This document shows positions 1 through 11,965 of a stretch of 64,000 nucleotides of DNA, piece by piece. The position numbers and the translations under genes were made by a program. The notes beneath the pieces are model-generated. The model made no database searches and was not told where the DNA came from. It worked only from the letters and a program-made list of their open reading frames with translations. The number at the start of each line of letters is the position of its first letter. Positions within the stretch are counted from its first letter, which is position 1. Origin of the DNA: Capillidium heterosporum (taxonomy: Eukaryota > Entomophthoromycota > Entomophthoromycetes > Entomophthorales > Capillidiaceae); the NCBI GenBank assembly GCA_016630905.1, contig WBMQ01000014.1, positions 744,001 through 808,000 on the forward strand, read 5' to 3'.

Positions 1-843
1 CATGGCGATAGCCAGCATGGAGGCGCGAAAGTTCTTGGATCGGTACAGATCCTTAATTTGCTCTAAAATAGCCACCTTCTTGTGACCTAAGGCGTCCAAT
101 TCGTCCCTTCTCGCGGCAACAATCTCCTCAAATTCTTCCTCGACGCAGTACTGGCCCCGCAACTTTGTCAAAGTTATTTTGGCCGTCTCAGCTAGTCCCC
201 TACATAATAAATTTCTAGGTGAGTCGACCAGCGTCCATATCAAAATCAGGTGTAAGAAGTTAAGTAGGCCAGGTAAACTGACGACAACTTGCCATGCCAG
301 GTCAGTATAGTAGCTGGTGACTATGGATATTAGGATACCTGACGCCAAACAGAACCCAGTTAGACCTCCCAACAATCCCCTCAATTTGACGGTAGCTACC
401 TCGCCCAAGTAGGTAGGCACAGCGACTGTACATATGCCACTGCCTATTCCCAAGATGAACCTACCAACCGCCAATTGCGCAACCGAAGTCGACGTCCCAA
501 TAACTATGGAACCAACTAGAAAGGCCAAGTCGTAGAGCATAAATAGGAATCGATGCCCCCGGTCCATCAGCTTGCCGGGTAGTAAAGAACCTACAGCGGC
601 ACCTAAGGCATAGATGCCTACCACCAAACCCCAGTTTAAGTCGTCGGTCTGGATGCATGTTGCGCTTTGGTCACAGTTGGTTATTTTGAGGCTAAGGAGG
701 TTAAGGACACCTATGTGGTAGCCAGCTACCAGACAACCTAGGCTTGATATAAGACATACGTAGCCGAGGTATGAGGGGAGTTTGGCTTCTAAGGAGCTCT
801 TGCGCGTCTCTAGGGTGATTGTCAAGTTCTTTAAATTTTTCAT
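1..843 (-). CDS. MFS sugar transporter (N-terminal part; gene runs off the window)
   Basis: Reading from an ATG at 843 towards position 1, one uninterrupted frame of 281 codons reaches the window edge without a stop, so the C-terminal half is missing. The protein has a short cytoplasmic N-terminus and a first membrane helix near residues 24-46. An extracellular loop with two cysteines follows (near ITNCDQSATC), then helices 2-6. The sugar-transporter signature is visible as GRFILGIGSG followed by VPTYLGEV and KLRG, as in GLUT/HXT-type MFS carriers; a charged central loop begins at the cut end. Family knowledge predicts plasma-membrane or vacuolar hexose (or other polyol/sugar) uptake; the substrate cannot be told. 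The call of family is firm, the substrate open. No intron is seen in this part. Confidence 0.88.
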   Translation of the reverse strand, partial: MKNLKNLTITLETRKSSLEAKLPSYLGYVCLISSLGCLVAGYHIGVLNLLSLKITNCDQSATCIQTDDLNWGLVVGIYALGAAVGSLLPGKLMDRGHRFLFMLYDLAFLVGSIVIGTSTSVAQLAVGRFILGIGSGICTVAVPTYLGEVATVKLRGLLGGLTGFCLASGILISIVTSYYTDLAWQVVVSLPGLLNFLHLILIWTLVDSPRNLLCRGLAETAKITLTKLRGQYCVEEEFEEIVAARRDELDALGHKKVAILEQIKDLYRSKNFRASMLAIAM

Positions 844-1425
844 TGCTGTTGAGAGTTGGTATTCAGGAAGCAATTTAAAAATAGTCCATCCAAAATTTCA
901 GTTGTAAAGTATATTTGGTGCAGCTTTTCCAAAGATTGGAGCATTGTAGTTTGAGGTGAAGATCAGTTTATTGCTTTGAAAGGTTCACAATCTTCCTTTT
1001 ATGAAAGCTTAATGTAAAACATTGGGGTAGTCCTCTAAAATGAAGACAAAGGTTTCGGAGCCAGATAGCAGTTCTTTGTAAACTATAGATAGTGGTTGGG
1101 TAGGGGCAAGAGCATATACTTTAAATCTCTACTGAAGTGTCGTTAGTTTGATAAAAATAGTCTTTTATAAAAGTAACGGGTTCAATATAATTAGAATTTT
1201 TAGTCTGATGGGTGCATTTCCAACAGAAATTGGTATGTGGTCCGACGCTTTATAAGCAATAAGCAGTAATAAGTTCATAAGTATAGGCATACAGTTAATA
1301 AAAGATTAAAATAAAATATTGGCTTGAATTTTTATTTTTGGGGGTTAGCAAGTGTGGTATCGATATACATACATACGTAAAAATATCATATATATAGTAA
1401 AGGCCGGGAAAGTCCAAAAGCAAAG
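844..1425. other. Intergenic region between SUN gene 3' end and transporter promoter
   Basis: AT-rich DNA holding the start-proximal region of the sugar transporter (minus strand) and the 3' end of the SUN-family gene. I see no gene, repeat or RNA here. Confidence 0.6.
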
Positions 1426-2622
1426 TTAGTAGAACAGTACGATTCTAGCTTTGGAACCCTTCAGTACGGTGGTGACACAGAACTTGTCGATGGGGTCGTT
1501 GATACTGATCTCGCATCCGGGGTTGGAGTTGCAGTTACCGTCACATTCGATCTTCAACTTGTAGGGTCTGGCTACCAAGTGCTTCAAGTTGGCAGTGAAA
1601 AACTCGGGGTTGATCCCAACTTTAACAAAGGTGTTGCCTTCAAAACCTTCGTTGCTACCGGCTACAAAGGGAGACCAGTTGCCGAGGGGCTGGTCGTTTT
1701 TACCCCAGATACAGTCCTTCAAGCTCGAGTTGACAGGGTTGATGTAGTAGTGGCTTGAGGTGGACTGCCAGTAGGTCTTGGGTGGAGTGTTGACGACCTG
1801 CAAGGTGTTGGGAGTGGCGATGGTGGGGATCAACATGGCTTCGTTACCAGGGTATACGGTCTGGCACAAGGAGACTTTGCCTTCCAAACGGTTGTCGATG
1901 AAGACGTTGTTCATACCTTGGGCGCAGTAAGGGCGTTCAGGGAAGGGCTTCTCCAACTTGCCGTCGGCGTTGCAGCGCAGACCACCGTTCATGGAGCCGG
2001 CAGAGGGGCCATTGACTTGGGCACTCTGGTCGAACTGAGCCGAGTACATACCAGGCTTGCAGGCGTAGGGGCACCAGGAGCCGCGCTTGCACACCTGATC
2101 GGGGCTGATGGCCCAACCGCGGTTACCCAATTCAGGAGTAACGGGCATGATGTTGGAGTCTTGGGGCAAGGGGCAGTCGCCGGTAGTAGGGACAGGAGCG
2201 ACGTCGTAGTCGCCGTTAGTGGGGTCGCTGGGCTTGGGGGTCGAGGAGGAAGGTAGGGCTACGGGGTAGGTGGAGCTGGGGACGGGGGTAGGAGTAGGGC
2301 TGACGTCGTACTTGGGAGTATCGACGGGGTAGACTACGTTACCGGGCTGCTGGGGCTGGATGCCGATAGCAGGCTTCTTGGACTTGCATTTCTTGTGAGT
2401 AGCATTGACGTCGTAGGCCCAGGTGTCGCACTTGCCGTTGGGCAGGAACTCGAAGCAAGAGGGCAGGTCCAAGGTACCTTTGGCCCAGCAAGGTGGGGCG
2501 TTGGGCAAAGTGGCTTTGTTGCTGGCATTACCGGCGACGTAGCAGGATTTAGGGGCTTGGGTGGGGTAAACTGAGTTGGAGGCAACGGCAGCTACTAAGG
2601 TGGCTAAGATTAGGTGGTGCAT
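1426..2622 (-). CDS. SUN-family secreted cell-wall protein (Sim1/Uth1/Nca3/Sun4, Psu1-like)
   Basis: Single-exon gene of 398 residues with ATG at 2622. Residues 1-15 form a signal peptide. A cysteine-rich segment follows (about residues 26-80, with motifs CYVAGN and PPCWAKG), then a Pro/Thr/Ser-rich linker (about 88-148) and the SUN domain to the C-terminus. Recognisable SUN motifs are WCPYACKPGM, CQTVYPGNEAMLIPT, HYYINP, GNWSPFVAG, GNTFVK and the CDGNC box. SUN proteins are secreted wall-associated beta-glucan-acting or septation proteins of fungi. The Cys-rich N-terminal module before the linker is not the usual bare Ser/Thr stretch. The GC-rich codons here contrast with the AT-rich surroundings and suggest high expression. 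Family call is firm; enzymatic role is from family knowledge only. Confidence 0.9.
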   Translation of the reverse strand: MHHLILATLVAAVASNSVYPTQAPKSCYVAGNASNKATLPNAPPCWAKGTLDLPSCFEFLPNGKCDTWAYDVNATHKKCKSKKPAIGIQPQQPGNVVYPVDTPKYDVSPTPTPVPSSTYPVALPSSSTPKPSDPTNGDYDVAPVPTTGDCPLPQDSNIMPVTPELGNRGWAISPDQVCKRGSWCPYACKPGMYSAQFDQSAQVNGPSAGSMNGGLRCNADGKLEKPFPERPYCAQGMNNVFIDNRLEGKVSLCQTVYPGNEAMLIPTIATPNTLQVVNTPPKTYWQSTSSHYYINPVNSSLKDCIWGKNDQPLGNWSPFVAGSNEGFEGNTFVKVGINPEFFTANLKHLVARPYKLKIECDGNCNSNPGCEISINDPIDKFCVTTVLKGSKARIVLFY

Positions 2623-4991
2623 CTCGATTAGGTATTAGTTGGGTTAGTCGACTATTTATTAATTATATATATTTGACAGGTTGCACTTGGTAAGCGCAGG
2701 CTGGTGAACTAGTGGGAATTGAAAATAAGGAAATCCTAACAACAGAAAGTTAGAAGCAATTGCGACTTTCCACTTGCTTTTATAAATCCCATTTCCCATC
2801 CTTCCTCTCAACATACTTCTTTATCGAGCTTGTTGGATTGCTGTGTTAATTTATCCCAATTTTCCCGTAGGCTCATCTACTCGCTTCCTTCCAATTTCAT
2901 TGGCTCAAATGGACCTAGTAATACATATTAAGTTATTCCTCAGATTAGAACCAAGTTTTTGCTCGAATTGGATCCACTTTTTGGTCAACCTATATCTACC
3001 AAGTAGCTCTATCAATTAATATTCGAGTCTGAAGTTCTACATATACCTTTATTGGTGAAGGGAACCTTTTCGATTAAGATTTACTCCTTTACCTTTGTCC
3101 AGTAAATAATTGAGGTTGGTGCCTGAAAGAAAAGATTGCATAACAGCAAAACAAAACTGGGCGAAGCAGAACCTTTTCATTTGTACCTCCTTCAGCCTAG
3201 CCCTTTATTGCAGTTTCGTTTGGAAATAGGGACCACTCCTCACTTGGTATTACAAGTAAGATGTTTTAGGTACGAGAGGAGTGCCTGTATTTTTAATTAA
3301 ATAGTTATTCGAGTTAACTTTGGTACACATATGCTTACTATGAAATCCTTTCAATTTCCTTGCTACAGCTCGATATCAAAGTATTTAATGGCAAAAATAT
3401 GTCTAAAAAGTCAATAATGATCACGCTATCGAAAGTATAGGTTAGGCTACATAATCACGAAAGCCCATTTATCAAGCTTTACCAAAAAGGCTCCAATATT
3501 CCACTTCAATACAAATTCTTCAAAAAAGCGGATGATGAATCATCTTCCAACCAACATTTCTATACGACCCTCGACTGATAAAAGCTGAACTGGTATAGGT
3601 TATTGAAGGATGTGTGGGCCTAAACAGGTGTATTTGTAAAGAAGAGGCTATTGTCGACCATCTCCTCCAAACAGGTTCCATATTCATTGCTATCCCATGG
3701 ATTTCTAGATCGACAGCACTCAACTTGACAATTGTTTACTAAGCCTTCTGTATTTTCATCTTAGTAATCGCTGCACCTACTTACAGAGGATACAAGTCAG
3801 GTAAATTGGTTTCAGGTTAGGATACCATATGGGTATCGAAATGTGGTGGGTTTGGTCACCGTTGTCATCCCTAAGGTAATGCCTTTACCTTATATTTGCA
3901 AACTACCCTTCAAAATTTTACAGCACATCCATGCTTTCGGCTATAATTGATAATGTATTGACTTTTTGATATATGGACTAATAGTTTTGAAAGGAAGCGG
4001 AAATTTATCCAGTGATAGTATCAAATTTTGTCAGTATTCAATCTCTTCGAAACTATTCGCCCATATAATCCTTATACTACTCCAATAAAAACTATCCTAT
4101 CAATGTTTTAAAAAAAGCAATATATCGCTGCAGTAGATTTCGACCAGAGGAGTTTATTGATTCTTCATATCCTTCACTTATGGTGTGCAATTAGTTCATC
4201 CAAGTTAATTAAAGTCAGCTAATGCTTGTAAAATGTGCCAATTTAGAAAACAAATTTGTACATCTAATACTCAGATCAACTACTTTTGGAAAAATCACCA
4301 AATAGGTGGGTAAAGCGCTAAATATATCTAAATAATATGCATAGCTCCTATATCAAAATATAGTTTGGAGATCGAACTTGATAACTATAATCTAATTCAG
4401 AGTAGTTGAGTCTAGCACTAGCAAATTTTCAGCGTAGTATACATACCTTAAACAAACTACTAAACTAAACATATGTTTAGATACTACCTCATAAACTAAT
4501 TTGTAATACCTATATATATCAAATATTTTTACTTTAATAGCTCTCCTGGAAGGTATAAATTTTAATCTACCTGCTTCCGAATCAGTTTATATAATTTTCA
4601 AACTCTACATAAGAAGGTATAGCTATCAATCTTTCAGTAGGCTTTCAACTTTTCAAAAACGACTTTTATATCAGCATTAATACTGTTGACTATACTTTTA
4701 GCTTCTAAATTTTTGATTTTTTATGTACCACCTTTACAATAACTATATTTACGCCCAGCAATAAACGTATCTAAAACTAACCTATCCAGTAAAAATAAAT
4801 ATGTTTTACACCCAGTATTTCAAATCAATATCTATATGCTACAAATATCTGCCTACTTACTATAAAATGTAATAGAAAGTATGAATATGCTTTATTTAAG
4901 GATCTAGACACGTAGATACATGTAATGTAGAACTTTAACCACAGCTACATACAGTGTTCCTTCATTCAACAGCCTATACAGAGTAAGCCAG
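2623..4991. other. Long intergenic region with one possible gene relic
   Basis: 2.4 kb of AT-rich DNA. The first 300 bases are the SUN-gene promoter. Around 3600-3830 on the plus strand short open stretches translate to hydrophobic, membrane-protein-like segments (for example FCIFILVIAAPTYRGYKSG after a stop), which looks like a decayed permease fragment but cannot be identified. Otherwise nothing is seen. Confidence 0.4.
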
Positions 4992-5329
4992 CTAAGCCTG
5001 TTTTTGTGGTGGCGGTGATGGTGGTGGCTGATTAGCGACGACGTTGGCTGCAGTCCTAGCTACTCCTTTTTTAGTAACTAGTTTGGTAACAGCAGAGAAA
5101 ACTTTAATAAATCGGGCTTCTAATGGTGCTTTTGAATGTAAGTCACGGAGTGTCGATAAGGTCTGTTGCTCAGGTTGTATTAAGTTACGTTTACTGATGA
5201 GACCTGCTTCCACAACTAGTAATAGGATTGATTTGGTTATGAAGTTGGTACTCCCCTACCTCCCCTCGTCCTTTTAAATACTATTTTTGATTTCTTTTTA
5301 ATTGTTTCATTGCCTATTATGTAAACCAT
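4992..5329 (-). CDS. Possible small two-exon gene, unidentified
   Basis: Proposed exons 5329-5260 and 5215-4992, joined across an intron with donor GTAGGG and acceptor ACTAG. They give about 97 residues: a lysine-rich start, a helical middle containing LSTLRDLHSKAPLEARFIKV, and a proline-rich end (PPPSPPPQKQA). Exon 2 is clearly richer in GC than the flanking DNA and stays open only in this frame, which argues for coding. Exon 1 is short and AT-rich, so the start is uncertain. I do not recognise the family. It could also be the last exon of a longer gene or a relic. Confidence 0.4.
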
Positions 5330-6533
5330 TTATTCCTTGTATGTATTCTTTCAATAAGTAAAATGGAGTTTGTACGAAATCACCCAATCCAATTGATGGA
5401 TGCTCATCTATACTTGGAAAGGTATTACCATACATGGAACTAGCCCGTAAGGATGAATATTAGATGCCATATAGAGGTATACCTTGGCAGAAATATCTCC
5501 ATCCACCCTTTCAATCATTTTTTGATTATAAAGTCCGGTTAAGCCTAATGTTACCGCCTACTTAGCTATAGCCTACTAAGAGATATATTCCCTAAATAAC
5601 TGAAGAAATATTGTTGGTCTAATAAATAGACTACTAAGGACGAACAGTAGTGCTAGTAATAGTAAAAGGCCACAATTGAAAACATAAACTTGCTTAAATA
5701 GTTTGCGCAAAGTGTATATAGAAAAGTAATTTCCAATTTAATGAGTTATCTGTCATTATATATGTAGTAAGGTCATCATGAAAGTTAAGTGTATGGATTT
5801 GAAGATAAGATTTAGGTTAGCTAACATTAAGACTAAAAGCCTATAGAATATGGTGGAAAGTATAAGAGGCATTGATATAATCCGAGATTACTAAGATAAA
5901 GTGCGTGGTTATTTTATTTTATAGACTGATTAGATGGATGGATAATCGAATAGACTTCAAGACTTTTGGAGCTGAGATATTTGAATAGGAATGTAGAGTG
6001 CTATGACAGATAGTTTCTATCCCAATTAGAATATATGCTTTATCATACTACTACATTTCCTATAAGAAATGTATCGGCATAATTAGGAGTAATCATATCA
6101 AATCCTTAAAATAATGCAGGGCTATTATGCGTTCTAACAAGGGTACAATAGACTGCTATGTTCTACAGAGATCGAAATTTTAGTAAATCTTCTATAACTC
6201 CTTGAGTATAGCTATAAATTCAAACCACCTCATATAAATGACTTACATCTAACTTGTTTACTTTGGCTCTATTACATGGCTTTATACTTCATCTATAGTT
6301 TCGGCCTAAAGTTAATATAAAACAGCTACTTAATGAATTCTTGCATTACATACTAAGCAACTTTAGTTTAGAAGCTTTTGAAAGGTCTAGAACTCTACAG
6401 ATCGAACTCACCAATCAACAAAAAGTTATTTGATCAATAAACTGTATAAAAGCTCCCCAATCCTTCAAATCTGTTAGCTCTAAGCAGATATCCATATATT
6501 TTTTAGCATTTACCATAAAGTAGCTTCTATAAG
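5330..6533. other. Intergenic, no feature seen
   Basis: AT-rich DNA of 1.2 kb between divergent neighbours. It must contain the promoters of both flanking genes, but I can name no specific element and no further gene. Confidence 0.5.
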
Positions 6534-7558
6534 ATGAATATCGAAGGTACCATTGACACTGATGCTAGCAATAATTTTAAAAGTGAGAAATTATTTTCCT
6601 ATATTGAATTTTACAGTTTTTAGCAAATGTTGCATTTACTATCTAAAGTATCTTTTCTAACTACCATTATTTTCAAGATGAAAGTTCTCAAATAGAAATG
6701 GAACCGCCTAATTCTATTGAAAGCTTTCCCAACACTATCGACAAGATTGATGCTCTTACGGCTGGTACAATTGTAAATGAAGATGGAGTTTCCAACGTCA
6801 ATTCTATCACACCATCTAAGCTTGTCAAATATTTCAGCAAAGAGCCTTGGTACGAGTACTTCCCCGACTACGATCTGGGTATATCTCAACTTCCAAAGCA
6901 TATAGAAAAAGTAGAGGATTCAGCTCGACTACGATACTTTTACGGCAAAGATTGGAAGGCTATGTCCACTTATTTGTCAGCGAGTGCTAAGTTCGATAGG
7001 GAGGTTGAAAATTCGAACACCCATAATTTGAGTAAGTTTTGGTTTTATATTGTTTAAGTTTAAACAATATAGCTAACCATTTATATTTTTTCAAATTTAC
7101 TAGAGAAGGAAGCTAACTTTGACGATATTACTTTGGCGCTTGGCGAAGAGTTTGATATTTTGGTAGATGTATTGTTATTTATATCTTTATTAATGTTTTA
7201 AATAGGACGATTCAAGCTCTACGTACAGCCGTAGAGAAAAGCGGGTATACTCAAACTCTTTTTGTACTATATGCTAATTCTTAAATTATAGGTGAGACCC
7301 TACCCAGACAACTTGTATAGTTCGACCCAGGCCACCAACCTTAACAAGCCAGTACCTGGACCTTCCAACAAAAAGAAAAAGGCCAAGAAGGCTGCCAACC
7401 CCAATTCAAATACAGTTCAGAATCCCAATCCCAACCAGATGAAGGCTAAAGTGAACAAGGATAAAAAGAATAGTTCGGCCAAAGGTAGTTCCAATAAGAA
7501 GCAGAATGCTTCGTACAACCGCTCAAAACCGTACCATGATTTTGATGGAGATTTGTAG
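6534..7558 (+). CDS. Unidentified five-exon gene with lysine-rich C-terminus
   Basis: Proposed exons 6534-6582, 6678-7031, 7104-7168, 7206-7244 and 7292-7558. All introns are GT-AG, the joins keep frame, and the product is 257 residues. The N-terminal half is mildly acidic and has an aromatic patch around KEPWYEYFPDYD and RLRYFYGKDW. A short acidic stretch around EEFDILVDDD follows. The last third is low-complexity and rich in Lys, Asn, Pro and Gln, with runs such as NKKKKAKKAA that look like nuclear localisation signals. An in-frame ATG at 6698 is an alternative start if the first exon is not used. No family is recognised; a nuclear or RNA-associated role is only a guess from composition. 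Confidence 0.62.
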
Positions 7559-8380
7559 GAAGTTTGCGGTTGGTACATATTTTTTCATACTTTTCATATT
7601 ATAAATTTTGCTATTGGCGTAAAGTTTTTGATTATTAGATTGGAATTTATGTTCTTTTAGTATACATTGTAGATAGTTTATAAAGTTGGTAGAAACCATT
7701 ATTTTGTATTGTTACTTGAAGTATATTTGTTTTGGAAAAGTCTTGGATGTTGGATTTTAAAATAATAGGTTGAAGGTTAGAATCCAGCATCCTATAGTCA
7801 TAGTGAATGAAAGATCCCAGTAGACATATTATATTAAAAATCACTTTATTTAATGGGCTATAGCATCAATAGCCTGATGATTAGATGAATGCAATTTTCT
7901 ATTTCAAGATGCTTGAGTGCAAAATACTTTGGATGAATTGTGGTTGATGTTGACATTTGCTTGATTAATAGAAATAAAAGGCGAGTTACTTTGTTTTGTT
8001 TTGTGACCTGCCTTGGATAGAGCATACTCTAAGTTGCAAATTGAATCTGGAAGAAGGTAATATCGCTTTGGCAAATATAATAAAAGAAGTCAATTGCTGC
8101 TTATGAACGATATAAAGTTAATAAACCATTTGTATTTACTTATTATCTTCTGCTTTACCTTCCTACCTCACCCACCTACAAGGACACTTGCTTTCCAATT
8201 TATTGTTTTACCTCACAAAAGCTTGTGAAGCTTTTCACTTTTGTATAATTACATCATTTATCAATTTCTATGAATAGAAATGATGTTTTCTCAAGTTAGA
8301 ACAGCCCCAGGCTTGTTAAATCAGTTACATCATAGTTGACTACAAGTACCCAGCTTTGCAAGTTGATAAAGGTTAGTTAG
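7559..8380. other. Intergenic, no feature seen
   Basis: AT-rich spacer between two plus-strand genes. It must hold the promoter of the TVP18-like gene; no separate gene or repeat is apparent. Confidence 0.5.
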
Positions 8381-9161
8381 ATGGCAGTCCCATTCTATAA
8401 AAGTAATGACAATTTAGTCGAACGCCATGGCCTCGCTAAAGAGTTCTTCAGCTTAAAGTTCGCGTACTACGGGCAATGGTAATTTAATAACATTATCTAA
8501 TTTGTTTATAACTTGAATTTTTATTTGAAATTTAGGTTGAGTTTGGCCTCGGCTTTTCGTAACTATTAAGAAAGAGTTTTTAATTGAGACATTCTAGTTC
8601 TACTTGTAACGAGTATCTTTTATCCGATTGGAGAAATGAATAGTGAGCCACCATTAGCTAGTTTTGCCGTAGTAAGCTGGTTGTTCGCGCTTATTATTTT
8701 GGTATTGGAGATTCCGCTGTTTGTAGAGGTAAATTTTTCATAAAGCTGTATTGACTTTATTTTTAAATTGGAATAGTTAGTGCCAGTTGGTCCCAACTAG
8801 TAATTGGTTTTTGTTTTGGCAATTGGCTTACTTTTTTGCTCATAATAGCCAGTTGTTTTATAGAATCTACCAATCCCATTATTTACGCATGAGTTTGTTC
8901 CTTTGGTAAGTTTGTTTTTGAAAAGGTTGTTTATTTTTTAAAGCTTTGCTACCGTCATGTTTCTATCAACTGTTGTTAAACCTTCGGCGTTGCTGGCAGG
9001 AGCTATTACGTTGATTTTGGCAAGTATTTCTTATGGTAATTGTTTTAGTTTCCTAGTTAATAAATTTTATTTTTGCTTTAGCTATAGCCGGGTTCAAGAA
9101 ACAGGATCGTGTTTTAAGTTCAGTTATTAGTTGTCAAGTTAGTCAAGGACAACAGTTGTAG
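8381..9161 (+). CDS. TVP18: TVP18-like Golgi membrane protein
   Basis: Six exons: 8381-8478, 8536-8558 (23 nt), 8598-8728, 8781-8905, 8944-9035 and 9082-9161, giving 182 residues. No single open frame reveals this gene; it appears only after splicing. Features match the TVP18 family of small tetraspanning vesicle proteins. FAYYGQW near residue 27 corresponds to the yeast FSLYGQ motif. Helix 2 ends in LEIPLFVEC, matching the IEIPF...C block. A third helix follows around FLCFATVMFLS, and the fourth ends in SISYAIAGFKKQD, like SISYAVAYAKHQE in yeast. Family knowledge places it in Golgi-derived vesicles, with an undefined role in vesicular traffic. Phase continuity at all five introns and the motif order make the model fairly secure. 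Confidence 0.82.
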
Positions 9162-11843
9162 CGTTTATAGTAGATACTATTCTTTTTAAAATTTAATCAA
9201 ACTAAAGGGAGTTAGATTAGGAGATGGGGTATATGTTTTTGTATTCAAAGTTTAATAATTAAGTTGGGATTTATGTTAAATTATCTTTAAATATATTCCT
9301 CGATTATTTTTATTCAGCTTATACTGAAAGTAACGAAATTATAAATAGTTTATTTTTATAGTATAGTGATACCTCTTCAAGCAGTTTACTTATCTTTTCA
9401 AAAGTAGACAAAATCAATCCTTTGCAAGGGAAATGTTTAATGTGTTTCGTACCTTTTGGATTTTACGAATTGATCAACTCAAGCCATTTATCTATTCCAC
9501 AAATTCAATACTATTTATCGAAAACTGATATTTAGAGTGCATCCCACTCAACTATGTACCTCTTATAAAATAAAATGAATTACGCACAGTTAATATAAAT
9601 AAATGTGGGTAGTTAATTTATACATTATATTATTTGTATGCTACAATTTTGCAGCTTAAATCACCTTTATTCTATTTTATACTTTTGATCAGATTGTTAA
9701 TTTGTATATCTATCTACTAGATCTAACCACTGTACTCGAGTCTGGTTTGTAACTAAAATCTAGTATGTATATTGCTTGAACTCGAACGATATATAGATCC
9801 ACTTTGTGAAAAGTATAATCAACTATCCGATAATATTAAGTCTGTCAACTTATAAGCTTGGAATTCAGAGTAACTGTTTAAACAATTAATTTGCTATTTC
9901 AAATATTGTCTATATAGTTATTCCAAAACGTGTAGAAGATAATAAGGATATCTTTATATAGACATGATTCCTCTTCAATAAAGCTAGGGTAAATTTTAAT
10001 TCCAACAGTTGTCAACTTGCCATTTAGATTAGTTTAAGCTACTAAAGAATGACATTTATGACAATATCTCTTTGGAAAGTAGACATTCTATTTTAACCAA
10101 ATTAGACAATGTGTGCTAGGAATATATAGCATGTCATCCACTGTGTTGCTTGCTTATCACTTAAAGTATTGCGATCTTTTAGTTAATGGGAAATTAATGT
10201 TGGCGAACTACTATTGCTTTATGGATAAAGTGTGTAGCTGTTTACTTTTAGGACTATTTTCAAATTTCAAGGACTAAGTACTAAATTGGTATAGTTATAT
10301 AATTAAAAAGTTATGTATGGATTTTGAAAGCCCAGTTAGGTGAACTTTAAGGATTTGTCAAGTGAGGGTGAAGCTATGAATGCAGTATTTATTAACTTAA
10401 CCCAGTCTCAAGTCAACGAGGCTTTAGCTTTATAAATGGAACTAAGCTTTGACAAAAAAGAGAATTAAATATATATGTCATTGAACTACTCTCTCAGATA
10501 GGAACAATATGTGGTTACAAGGCTTCCAGAGTATAATAGTGGTGTATAAACGATACATGAAGCCTTCATTCAAAACCAATACTTTTGATAGTCATGCTCA
10601 TAAAGCAGTGATCTTCAACTTTGTAGGCTTAACCCATATAATTGCACAAAATTTTTAATAAATTAATTAAAATATGCCTATAGCTTAAAGTTTTCCCTGC
10701 AAGTATAGGAAGCTCCAAAAGACTGAAAACCACTGTCATAAAGGATGGTTTCTATTCAAATATTCAAACATTTATAAGCCTAGTTAGATAGCCTGCTATT
10801 TCCAGTAATTAAACTGAAGTTTATGGATTCCTTAAATATTTATACTTAAGCTAGTAACCTTGCGGAATGCTCAGAGCTCTGTACTAGTGGACAGAGTTGT
10901 TAAAGTGAATACTCCCTTAAACTGAGAAAAAGGATCCAAAAATCAACAGTTTGTAGGTCGTTCATAAGTCATCGGATAGCACTCTAACTTTATAAAAGCC
11001 AATCAAGGCATGGTGGGTATCTCTTAACAAATAGAAGCCAGCCAAATAATTTCTATTTGGGCTACAATCTGAACTCGGATAGCTTTAATAAGCCTGTATC
11101 GTAAAGACTTGCCTAATGTTAACATTAATAGCGCTGCGATCATGTGCTCAAGGAAGGATGTACATTTAACAGTAACTTTAAACCTGAACCTGGTGGCTAT
11201 CTACATCTAGTAATAAAGTTGATAACTGGATTCCAAGTATACTTGCCATCCATTCTATGACTAGAGCAGTTGTCTCAGACTTTAGCCAAAGCAGTATAAA
11301 TATATTGGCAACAATTACTCCGACAGCTTCTATCTATCAAAGAGCCATCCGAAACGTGAAAACCATAGTGTTAATTAATTGATCGATGCACAGAGCTACT
11401 GCTAAGGCAAATACACAAAGTATAGTGGTCAATTATAACCAGGATCACATCTATTTGTCAAAAATAATAGATTAGCTTTTAGTAGTGATTGTGGCCCTGT
11501 TCTAAATAAACCATATATTTACACAGCTATTACTAAACTTATTGAATTTCGAAAACGTAGCTTCTCAGCTTTCTAAAAATAGCTTTATTTACCAATATAT
11601 TTATCGCTTAAACTTCGGCTATATACCTTGCCAATAAATATATCTTGTAAATGAGCCTAGCTAGCTCAATCGGATATATGCCTTGCCAATTGGAATCCAG
11701 ATCCAACCTGCCTGTTTCCAAATTTTGTTACTAAACTGGACCTTTCCTTTATAAGATCTGCTAATGTAGGAGGACGAGTTAGTATTTCAACGTGATTTCA
11801 AGTACAATTTACTTTCGAATATGGTGAGTGTACTTTATTTTGA

Positions 11844-11863
11844 TATACTCCCGTTGGGGGATA
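11844..11863 (+). promoter_or_regulatory. Conserved CGG-type promoter element of TF1
   Basis: The 20-mer here reads TATACT followed by CCCGTTGGGGGATA. Aligned with the same-position elements of TF2 and TF3 it gives a shared pattern TATACT-N-(C/T)...GG...GATA. It lies about 100 bases before the ATG and about 20 bases before a TATAAA box. A CCG/CGG-like core is what Zn2Cys6 factors usually bind, so self-regulation is possible (inference). Confidence 0.55.
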
Positions 11864-11885
11864 ATATTTTATTTGTATAGCTTTG

Positions 11886-11891
11886 TATAAA
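11886..11891 (+). promoter_or_regulatory. TATA box of TF1
   Basis: TATAAA about 75 bases before the TF1 ATG. The TF2 and TF3 promoters carry a matching TATATAAA(A)G at the same relative place. Confidence 0.55.
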
Positions 11892-11965
11892 GAGGACCAG
11901 AAGACCAACAAAAAAGTCAATCTCAAAATTTAAATTTTTCACTAAAAGTTAATAGAAAGTAAAGC

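Larger units (their letters stand above)
9162..11965. other. Long homologous upstream region of TF1
   Basis: 2.8 kb without a convincing gene. From about 10.3 kb to the TF1 start it is homologous, in reverse orientation, to the DNA upstream of TF3. For example, 10930-11020 matches the reverse complement of about 25190-25275, and 11080-11240 matches that of about 24970-25120. The homology without open frames points to a duplicated long promoter or non-coding transcription unit. The part nearest TVP18 (9162-10200) shows no clear match. Confidence 0.65.

Noticed and set aside
1918-2256. Open frame on the plus strand opposite the SUN gene
   Set aside because: Antisense shadow of a GC-rich coding sequence, with repetitive composition and no family signal.
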